Below, one piece after another: positions 1 to 5,329 of a stretch of DNA of 6,194 bases (within the stretch, counting starts at the first letter, position 1; every line of letters starts with the position of its first letter). The position numbers were made by a program, and so were the translations under genes. The notes under the pieces were generated by a model. It had not been told where the DNA came from. It saw only the letters and a list, made by a program, of their open reading frames with translations, and did no database searches. This stretch comes from Campylobacteraceae bacterium (lineage in GTDB: Bacteria; Campylobacterota; Campylobacteria; Campylobacterales; Sulfurovaceae): assembly GCA_027083895.1 (NCBI GenBank), contig JALWMN010000070.1:1-6194 (forward strand). The letters are read 5' to 3'.

Positions 1-80
1 CTTATGAACTTCTAAAGGTAGATACCTCAACTAAAGATTTTATTAACTCAAATTTTGTATTAGAATTAGCAAAGATTTAG
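1..80 (+). CDS. Possible 3' end of an unidentified plus-strand gene
   Basis: Frame 3 is open from the left edge to a TAG at 78-80 and gives 25 residues, beginning YELLKVDTSTKDF and ending in LELAKI. The other two plus frames close within the first 15 bases. The composition looks like an ordinary protein C-terminus, but 25 open codons can occur by chance, so this is tentative. The product cannot be identified. If real, the gene converges with the ThiE-like gene. Its last ten or so codons and its stop lie inside the left arm of the palindromic repeat at 47-208, so the repeat would have replaced or extended its original C-terminus. Confidence 0.4.
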   Translation, partial: YELLKVDTSTKDFINSNFVLELAKI

Positions 81-208
81 CAAATGCTAAAGTTTTGGGT
101 GTTTGCAAAAATTTTGCGGTTAACCTATAGGTTCATTGATGGATTTTTGTAAATGCCTATAGCTAAATGATTTGCGAAAGGTTGTTAATCTCTAATGTAA
201 AATTTTGG
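47..208. repeat. 162-bp palindromic repeat, copy 1 (MITE-like)
   Basis: This is an imperfect palindrome centred between bases 127 and 128, where ACCTATAGGT is a perfect 10-base dyad. Comparing the left arm with the reverse complement of the right arm gives about 51 matches in 81. The right tip TGTAAAATTTTGG (196-208) is mirrored by a degraded left tip (47-59, 9 of 13). It aligns without gaps to the copy at 5085-5246 with about 129 of 162 bases identical, including a perfect 28-base match at the right end (181-208). It lies between two apparently convergent genes and ends 16 bases from the stop codon of the ThiE-like gene, so it could also act as a transcription terminator. Mobility is inferred from the two copies and the terminal inverted repeats. 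No transposase is visible. Confidence 0.85.
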
Positions 209-224
209 AATTAACTCTTTATCA

Positions 225-764
225 CTAAAAACTATTTAAAAAGTAGCGTATAGAGGCAAATCCTGCAGCATCAGTTTTAGCAATACGCTCTAACTCCTCT
301 TTTGTTACAATCCCTCCTAGTGCAATAATATCAATGTTAAAGCTCCTTGTAGCCTCTTTTAATTGCTCTATACCTTTAGGCTTCCCCTTACCTGGCGAAG
401 CAAAGATTGGACTAAATGTTACAGCATCTGCCCCTAGATTTTGAGCAAGTTCGATCTCTTCAAAAGAGTGTGTACTAATAACTACAAAAAGTCCAAGTTC
501 TTTTGCTATAGCAATATCGCTAAACTGTTTTGAGGTTAAATGCACTCCCCAAACACCCAACTCTTTAGCCAAAGAGTAATCTTGATGCAGTAATAATTTA
601 GGAGTCTCATTTCGAAAGTGAACAAGAAACTCTTTTGCTCTTTTAGCATACTCTTGAGACTCTTTATCACGATACAATACCCAATCGGCTCTTTTTAAAT
701 TTTTGATATAACGCTCACTATTACTCCATAAAATTTTTGGATCAGTTATAGCATATGCAATCAT
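225..764 (-). CDS. ThiE/TenI-family TIM-barrel protein
   Basis: This 179-residue protein belongs to the thiamine phosphate synthase/TenI superfamily. The N-terminal strand YAITDP (4-9) corresponds to the family's YLVTD. The motif GVHLTSKQ (73-80), the stretch ISTHSFEEIELAQNLGADAV (96-115) with SPIFASPGK following, and ALGGI (148-152) as a phosphate-binding loop follow in the usual order. It is shorter than typical ThiE (about 200-220 residues). Several ThiE active-site positions differ. QLREK appears as LYRDK, keeping only Arg and Lys. The Mg/diphosphate Asn-Asp pair appears as His-Gln. The TTTK loop appears as SPGK. The TenI tautomerase His also seems absent, with Pro aligned there. Family membership is secure, but the reaction is not. 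It is the last gene of the atpB unit, starting 5 bases after the preceding stop, with AAGAG as a weak Shine-Dalgarno. The reading frame ends with TAG followed in frame by TGA and TAA. Confidence 0.85.
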   Translation of the reverse strand: MIAYAITDPKILWSNSERYIKNLKRADWVLYRDKESQEYAKRAKEFLVHFRNETPKLLLHQDYSLAKELGVWGVHLTSKQFSDIAIAKELGLFVVISTHSFEEIELAQNLGADAVTFSPIFASPGKGKPKGIEQLKEATRSFNIDIIALGGIVTKEELERIAKTDAAGFASIRYFLNSF

Positions 765-769
765 TTATG

Positions 770-1006
770 CTACTCTTGCTTATTCTTTATCTGATGCTCT
801 CTTATTTTAAATATGGTATAGATAGCCTCTAATAGAAGTACAAAAAAGAGGCCAACTAAAGAGTGTAAAAATGCACTGAATAACTTTACAAAGATATTTG
901 CAGAAATCGAAGTAAAACCAGTTACAAAACCATAGAGTGCAAAAGCCCACGCTGCACCCAATAAAATACTTATTAAGATATTTATGTATCGGGGGCGTAG
1001 ATGCAT
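770..1006 (-). CDS. Small two-helix membrane protein downstream of atpB
   Basis: This is a 78-residue protein with two predicted membrane helices, about residues 8-29 and 47-67. The N-terminus is basic (HLRPR) and the tail is charged (KIREHQIKNKQE). Its ATG shares one base with the atpB stop codon (TAATG, 1004-1008), and no clear Shine-Dalgarno precedes it, so it is probably translated by re-initiation after atpB. A small integral membrane protein in this place is, as I recall, a recurring neighbour of atpB in Campylobacterota (for example Cj1203c in Campylobacter jejuni). Its function is unknown. The coupling suggests a role in making or stabilising the F0 sector, perhaps loosely comparable with AtpI/AtpZ, but I see no sequence motif of those families. 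Confidence 0.85.
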   Translation of the reverse strand: MHLRPRYINILISILLGAAWAFALYGFVTGFTSISANIFVKLFSAFLHSLVGLFFVLLLEAIYTIFKIREHQIKNKQE

Positions 1007-1737
1007 TAGATTGTTGCTTTCTGTGCCATATCTTCTGCTACTGTCTCCTCATTATGCTCATGCTCTTCATCCATTAAAACTGCACCTGCTAAATATACAT
1101 AGGTAAGTATCATAAAGATAAATGTCTGAAGTACTGCCATAAAAGAGAGCATTGCAAATGGCACTAAAGGAATAATCCAAGGAGTTAACATTAAAAGTAC
1201 CCATAAGAAGAGATCATCACCCTTAATGTTACCAAACAGTCGGAATGAAAGCGAGATAATTCTTGATAGATGCGAAACAATCTCAATTGGGAACATTAGA
1301 GGTGCAAGTGCAGGTACTGGACCCATAAAGTGTTTAAAGTAGTGAACCACACCATTTTTCTTAATCCCCTCAAAATTATAGTAAAAGAATACTGCTAATG
1401 CTAAAGGTAATGTAACATTAATATTTGCTGTTGGCGACTCAAATCCAGGAATAATTCCAATTAAGTTTGAGAAGAAAACAAAAAGGCCAATCGTTGCAAC
1501 AAGTGGAAGATACTTTCTTGCATACTTTTCACCAACAACATCTTTTCCCATAGAGAGTACGCCACCAAGGTAGAGTTCCATGATATTTTGCATTCCCTTT
1601 GGAACAACATCTAACTTTTTCGTTGCTAATTTTGCAACAAATATAATAATTATCGCAACCAATAGAGTATGTCCAATCACTGCTGGTGCACCATGACCAA
1701 GAATCGAACTAATAAAGGTGAAAACCGTCTCTTCCAT
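1006..1737 (-). CDS. atpB: ATP synthase F0 subunit a
   Basis: Subunit a (243 residues) forms the stator half of the proton channel of the membrane F0 complex, facing the c-ring. The key signature is SLSFRLFGN (162-170). Its Arg166 corresponds to the essential Arg210 of E. coli. The C-terminal helix carries [19 protein letters not shown] (203-221), with Gln204 at the place of E. coli Gln252. Several hydrophobic helices are evident, around residues 20-38, 77-97, 107-121, 172-195 and 196-222, and the tail is acidic and His-rich. Length is typical for Campylobacterota. The start is set at the ATG at 1737 because AGGAG lies five bases upstream. The in-frame GTG two codons earlier (1743) overlaps that Shine-Dalgarno and is less likely. 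Other ATP synthase genes are absent nearby, as expected in this phylum, where atpB is often separate. It heads a three-gene unit. Confidence 0.97.
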   Translation of the reverse strand: MEETVFTFISSILGHGAPAVIGHTLLVAIIIIFVAKLATKKLDVVPKGMQNIMELYLGGVLSMGKDVVGEKYARKYLPLVATIGLFVFFSNLIGIIPGFESPTANINVTLPLALAVFFYYNFEGIKKNGVVHYFKHFMGPVPALAPLMFPIEIVSHLSRIISLSFRLFGNIKGDDLFLWVLLMLTPWIIPLVPFAMLSFMAVLQTFIFMILTYVYLAGAVLMDEEHEHNEETVAEDMAQKATI

Positions 1738-1742
1738 ATACA

Positions 1743-1747
1743 CTCCT
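1743..1747 (-). promoter_or_regulatory. atpB ribosome binding site
   Basis: The minus strand reads AGGAG, then five bases, then ATG GAA GAG. This spacing selects the ATG at 1737 over the GTG at 1743, which overlaps the motif itself. Confidence 0.75.
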
Positions 1748-1764
1748 AAAGAAAAATTGCTGTA

Positions 1765-1770
1765 ATTATA
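1765..1770 (-). promoter_or_regulatory. Probable -10 box of the atpB unit
   Basis: There is a perfect TATAAT on the minus strand, 27 bases upstream of the atpB ATG. Transcription would start near 1758, giving a leader of about 20 bases with the ribosome binding site in it. No TTGACA-like -35 sits 17 bases upstream, which is common for the main sigma factor promoters of Campylobacterota, where the -35 is poorly conserved. This would be the only promoter needed for atpB, the 78-aa protein and the ThiE-like gene. Confidence 0.6.
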
Positions 1771-1845
1771 ACTAAAGGAAACTAAGTATCATCTAAAAAG
1801 GTGTAAAAAGTGCAAGCTTTGCAGCTGAAAGTAACAATTGGACAT

Positions 1846-1939
1846 GTTCTGTGTACTATGTTCCGTATTTCGAATAGATGAATGTTACAAATTTCTACTC
1901 GCTCAATATAATCGGAAGCCCAAACACTAAACAAGGAAC
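1846..1939. repeat. Degenerate inverted repeat in the ccsBA-atpB gap
   Basis: The 200-bp gap between the ccsBA stop and atpB contains GTTCTGTGTACTATGTTCCG (1846-1865) and, 53 bases on, CCCAAACACTAAACAAGGAAC (1919-1939). The reverse complement of the second resembles the first at about 13 of 17 positions. Both are built of AC/GT-rich near-repeats unlike the A/T-homopolymer style of the rest of the gap. Immediately after the ccsBA stop, ATCGGAAG (1911-1918) and CTTCGAT (1939-1945) can form a short bulged stem that might help termination, though no U-tract follows. This may be debris of an old mobile element. I cannot name it. Confidence 0.3.
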
Positions 1940-1946
1940 TTCGATG

Positions 1947-4900
1947 CTACAATTTCCCTTTAACTCTATACTTCCAAGCAGCAGCTATAAGCACAAAGAC
2001 AGATGCAACTGCAAAATAGACCCAAGTAGGTATAGGTACCGGGTCTCCAGCAGCATATGAGTGCATACCACTTAAGTAGTAGTTTACGCCAAAATATGTC
2101 ATAATAACGCTAAAGTATGCCAAGAGTGCAGCAACATTAAAGGCATAAATAGAGTTAAGTCTAGGAATAAAACGCATATGTACAACTGCGGCATAAACCA
2201 AGATCGTTACAGCTGCCCAAGTCTCTTTAGGGTCCCACCCCCAATATCTCCCCCAACTCTCATTTGCCCATACTCCCCCTAAGAAGTTTCCTACAGTAAT
2301 AAGAGCTAGCCCTATTAGGAGTGTTATCTCATTAATAATTGTTAACTCTCTTATCGCCCTTTGAATATATTCTCGCTCTTTTCGTCCATTTACCACCATT
2401 AAAATAAGAGTAATTATCGCTAAGAGTGCTCCAAGCCCCAAGAAGCCATAGCTTGCAGTAATTACTGCAACATGAATCATTAACCAGTAAGATTTCAATA
2501 CAGGTACTAAATTTGTAATTTGAGGGTTAAGTGAACTAATAAAAGCAACCAATAAAAAGATTCCCGCAAGAATAGAAGTTGCTGCAAATGAAAGTGGTGA
2601 CCTTTTTGCAAATACAAATCCAGCTAATGCTGTTGCCCAAGCAATATAGAGTATAGACTCATAGGCATTACTCCATGGTGCATGTTCAGCAATATACCAG
2701 CGTAGTCCAAGTCCAAATGTATGGAGTAAAAGTACTACTATCAATAGTAGTGTAATAGTTTTTGTAAATAGTTTTAGATTTAGTTGCGGCTTAATAATCG
2801 AAAGGAAAGCTAAAAATAGCAGCACAAGCCCAATAGTGATATATGCAAAACTTAATTTATCAAATAGCCCTAACCTATTATAGAAGATCTCTGCTTCTAC
2901 CTTCTCTTTCGAAGGCATAATTTTTGAACCATAAAACTTCTGAAAATTACTTATAATCTCAATAGCATTATTCGCTTTTTTCCAATCACCACCATCAATA
3001 GCATCTGTAGCACTTCGAAGGTAGCTTCCTATAATATAGCGAACCACCTGCCCCTCTTTCTCTGGAAATGCCTTTACTGCATCTAGAGGATTATACCATG
3101 TGTTATTTGGATCATTCGGTTTAGGAAACAACTTTAGCAGATAGCCCTGAGTTGTCATATATAATACATTTAACTTCTCATCTACTTTAATAAGCTCATT
3201 TTGATACTTACTTCTCTGAGCAGCTCTAGTTTTTTTAGCCTTATCAACATCATCTGCAATCTTATAATCACCCTTACCACTCTCACTAAAAAAATCGTTA
3301 AAAGAGGCATATGTAGCCCCTTTTGGCAAACCTAACTTTTTAACCAATAGTGGATGAGAAATCTTAACCATACGTAACTTATGGTAGATCTCTGGCAAAA
3401 CAATAATTCCAATAAAAATCTGATTGTAATTTAACCCTAAAAAACCTTTTTTTGTAGAGATTTTTCGCACAACCTCCAATGCTAAAGTATCGAGTGGCTC
3501 CATCCGACCACCACTATCTTGCACAATTAATCTTGCAAACTTTTCACTATGGTTAAGATCTATGCTTTGAATCTTTTGCAGCTCCTCTTTACTTAATAGA
3601 GAGCTGTCGATATCTCCGCCATAAAGGGGAAGATTGGCCAGAGATAAAATAGATATAAAGATGAAAAGAGCTACTTGCTTATCTAATCGCTCTAAACGCT
3701 TTAAAAGCGATTTTATTCTCCCTCGCTCTGAAAAAAAGCTCCATATAAATCCAATAGTTAGAAGGAGATATCCAAGATATGTAGGAAAAGCTCCTGGATC
3801 GTGATTAACACTTAAGATTGAACCTTTCTCATCAGTATCATAAGATGATTGGAAAAATCTATATCCTCTATAGTCTAATACATGGTTCATATAGATATGG
3901 TATCGAAAATGTCTCCCCTTCTCTTTATCATCAATTTGTACCCAACTTGCATATGAAGAGGGGCTCATAGAACCAGGATATCGCTCTAGCTCAAACTTAT
4001 CAAGCTTAAGTGTAAATGGCAATGGAATTATCTTCGCCCCATACTGTAAAGTTATATCCATGCCATTTATATGAATCCTTTTAGCTTCACCAACATTTCC
4101 AGCAACTCCAAAGAGTCTAACAACCTTACTCTCTTTGCCACTACTCACCTTTAACTCTACCATCTGTGGCTCCATAGAGTTACTCTTTAAAGAGCTGCTT
4201 TTATAATCAATTTTTGCACTCTTGTAGTATTTTTTAAAAACAAAGGCACTTCCACCAAGCCTATAGAGAGTTCTGCTCTTTAACTCATGCTTACCAGGTG
4301 CCAACTCTCCATCAGCCATTGTATCCATCGATTTTGTAAAAAGCCTCTTAGGAGTCACTATATAGAGCTTCTGCCCCTCTTTTTTAATTAGTACTTCATC
4401 ACCTTTTGAGCCATTTGTATCAAAACTTAGTGTAAACTCTCGCATATTAATTGAGTCACCAGCTTTTAAAAAGACTGTTTTTCCTCTCTCTCCTGCTGGA
4501 GCACTCATAAGCTCTATATACTCACTCCCATCACTACTCTCTACCAAAGCCTCTTTTGCAGTTGGCAGATACTTTAGCAACTCAATATCGATCTTCTTAT
4601 CATCAACTTTTATAGTATCGTGCAAACTATTCTTAGTCATCGAAGAGAGGAGCATCTTTCTATCAAAAATATACTCTTTACTCCCCTCTTGAATACCCAC
4701 ACTCAATACCATATGGTCACTTACCATTCTGTTAGAAGCCTCTCCCTCTCTTAGATGCAACACCCCCTCATAGCCAATATAACGGGTAATCAGTGCCCCA
4801 ACAGCAATTAATATAAAGGCACTATGGAGCAGAAACTGACCCCATTTTGGACGTTTATACATCTTATATTTAAAGATATTGTATGTTAGGATAGCTATAA

Positions 4901-5060
4901 AATAAAATAGTAGTATCTCAAACCATTTAGCATTATAAATTAAGGCTCTAGCTGTTTGTGTTCCGTAATCATTCTCTATAAATGTAGCAACACCAATTGT
5001 TGCTGCAAATAGAAGCATTACAAAAACTGCAGCCTTCATTGAAAAAATCTTTTTAATCAT
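1947..5060 (-). CDS. ccsBA: CcsBA fused System II cytochrome c synthetase
   Basis: This 1,037-residue membrane protein exports heme and ligates it to CXXCH motifs of c-type cytochromes outside the inner membrane. The N-terminal half is CcsB/ResB: helices about 11-28, 46-62 and 77-95, a large periplasmic domain (about 100-425), then a helix at 426-444. A linker domain with VQDSGGRMEPLDTLALEV (513-530) follows. The C-terminal half is CcsA with about eight or nine helices from residue 733. The WWD heme-handling motif WANESWGRYWGWDPKETW lies at 931-948. Candidate heme-ligand histidines are His79 (first helix set), His863, His961 and His1000. From memory their spacing matches H83, H761, H858 and H897 of the Helicobacter hepaticus protein. 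The start at 5060 is chosen because AAGAAGG lies six bases upstream. An in-frame ATG at 5084 would add eight residues but has no Shine-Dalgarno and abuts the palindromic repeat. It appears intact. Confidence 0.95.
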   Translation of the reverse strand: MIKKIFSMKAAVFVMLLFAATIGVATFIENDYGTQTARALIYNAKWFEILLFYFIAILTYNIFKYKMYKRPKWGQFLLHSAFILIAVGALITRYIGYEGVLHLREGEASNRMVSDHMVLSVGIQEGSKEYIFDRKMLLSSMTKNSLHDTIKVDDKKIDIELLKYLPTAKEALVESSDGSEYIELMSAPAGERGKTVFLKAGDSINMREFTLSFDTNGSKGDEVLIKKEGQKLYIVTPKRLFTKSMDTMADGELAPGKHELKSRTLYRLGGSAFVFKKYYKSAKIDYKSSSLKSNSMEPQMVELKVSSGKESKVVRLFGVAGNVGEAKRIHINGMDITLQYGAKIIPLPFTLKLDKFELERYPGSMSPSSYASWVQIDDKEKGRHFRYHIYMNHVLDYRGYRFFQSSYDTDEKGSILSVNHDPGAFPTYLGYLLLTIGFIWSFFSERGRIKSLLKRLERLDKQVALFIFISILSLANLPLYGGDIDSSLLSKEELQKIQSIDLNHSEKFARLIVQDSGGRMEPLDTLALEVVRKISTKKGFLGLNYNQIFIGIIVLPEIYHKLRMVKISHPLLVKKLGLPKGATYASFNDFFSESGKGDYKIADDVDKAKKTRAAQRSKYQNELIKVDEKLNVLYMTTQGYLLKLFPKPNDPNNTWYNPLDAVKAFPEKEGQVVRYIIGSYLRSATDAIDGGDWKKANNAIEIISNFQKFYGSKIMPSKEKVEAEIFYNRLGLFDKLSFAYITIGLVLLFLAFLSIIKPQLNLKLFTKTITLLLIVVLLLHTFGLGLRWYIAEHAPWSNAYESILYIAWATALAGFVFAKRSPLSFAATSILAGIFLLVAFISSLNPQITNLVPVLKSYWLMIHVAVITASYGFLGLGALLAIITLILMVVNGRKEREYIQRAIRELTIINEITLLIGLALITVGNFLGGVWANESWGRYWGWDPKETWAAVTILVYAAVVHMRFIPRLNSIYAFNVAALLAYFSVIMTYFGVNYYLSGMHSYAAGDPVPIPTWVYFAVASVFVLIAAAWKYRVKGKL

Positions 5061-5066
5061 AAAAAA

Positions 5067-5073
5067 CCTTCTT
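5067..5073 (-). promoter_or_regulatory. ccsBA ribosome binding site
   Basis: The minus strand reads AAGAAGG, six T residues, then ATG ATT AAA AAG. This is the strongest Shine-Dalgarno near the gene and places the start at 5060 rather than at the upstream in-frame ATG (5084). Confidence 0.75.
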
Positions 5074-5084
5074 AAAAATTTCAT

Positions 5085-5246
5085 CCAAAATTTTACAATA
5101 GAATTAGCAAAAATTTGACAAATGCTTTGTTTTAGAGCGTTTGCAAAAATCTTGAAGTTAACCCATAGGTTAATTGATAGATTTTTGTAAATTCCCTAGA
5201 GCAAATGATTTGTTACAAGTTGTTAATCTCTAATGTAAAATTTTGG
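5085..5246. repeat. 162-bp palindromic repeat, copy 2 (MITE-like)
   Basis: The ends are perfect 13-bp inverted repeats: CCAAAATTTTACA (5085-5097) and TGTAAAATTTTGG (5234-5246). The whole 162 bp is an imperfect palindrome centred between 5165 and 5166, with about 57 of 81 positions paired and no gaps. The best stems are the tips, TTTGCAAAAATCT (5140-5152) with AGATTTTTGTAAA (5179-5191, one mismatch), and TTAACC/GGTTAA around the centre. It is the same length as copy 1 at 47-208 and about 80% identical. It lies between the end of polA and ccsBA, its left tip 24 bases from the ccsBA start. If transcribed it would fold into one long hairpin. No obvious target-site duplication flanks this copy. 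Confidence 0.88.
5090..5095 (-). promoter_or_regulatory. Possible -10 box in the repeat tip, facing ccsBA
   Basis: The left tip of the repeat read on the minus strand contains TGTAAAAT, an extended -10-like TAAAAT. A start near 5083 would give a leader of about 23 bases ending at the ccsBA ribosome binding site. A TTGTCA (5116-5121) upstream resembles a -35 but is 20 bases away, which is too far for a standard spacing. In such AT-rich DNA a TAAAAT can occur by chance. Confidence 0.35.
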
Positions 5247-5259
5247 TTTAACTCTTGCA

Positions 5260-5265
5260 ATTATA
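5260..5265 (-). promoter_or_regulatory. Possible original ccsBA promoter (-10 box)
   Basis: There is a perfect TATAAT on the minus strand between the polA end and the palindromic repeat, preceded by A/T-rich sequence. The distance from this box to the ccsBA ATG at 5060 is 199 bases with the 162-bp repeat and 37 without it. The latter would be a normal leader spacing, close to the 27 bases seen for atpB. If used now, it would place the entire hairpin in the 5' leader of ccsBA mRNA. Confidence 0.45.
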
Positions 5266-5310
5266 ATCTAAATATATTTTATTACGATAAATTCAAAAAG
5301 AACCCCTTTG

Positions 5311-5329
5311 GCTTAAGAATTATTTAAGC
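5311..5329 (-). terminator. Weak stem-loop at the polA stop
   Basis: On the minus strand GCTTAA and TTAAGC (six perfect pairs, 7-base loop) flank the polA TAA. A T-rich stretch (TTCTTTTT) comes only about 10 bases after the stem, so this is not a textbook intrinsic terminator. The long palindrome further downstream could do the job instead. Confidence 0.25.

Noticed and set aside
47..208. Reading the palindrome only as an intrinsic terminator or a riboswitch
   Set aside because: The same 162-bp unit recurs in two unrelated settings with terminal inverted repeats and no U-tract, so a dispersed repeat fits better. A terminator activity as a side effect is not excluded.
1878..2060. Plus-strand open frame of 60 codons
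   Set aside because: It lies mostly antisense to the C-terminal end of ccsBA, has no family signature or ribosome binding site, and has low-complexity Ser/Tyr/Arg content typical of a shadow frame.
5082..5084. ATG at 5084 as the ccsBA start
   Set aside because: It is preceded by the repeat tip with no Shine-Dalgarno, whereas the ATG at 5060 has AAGAAGG six bases upstream and is followed by a typical CcsB N-terminus.
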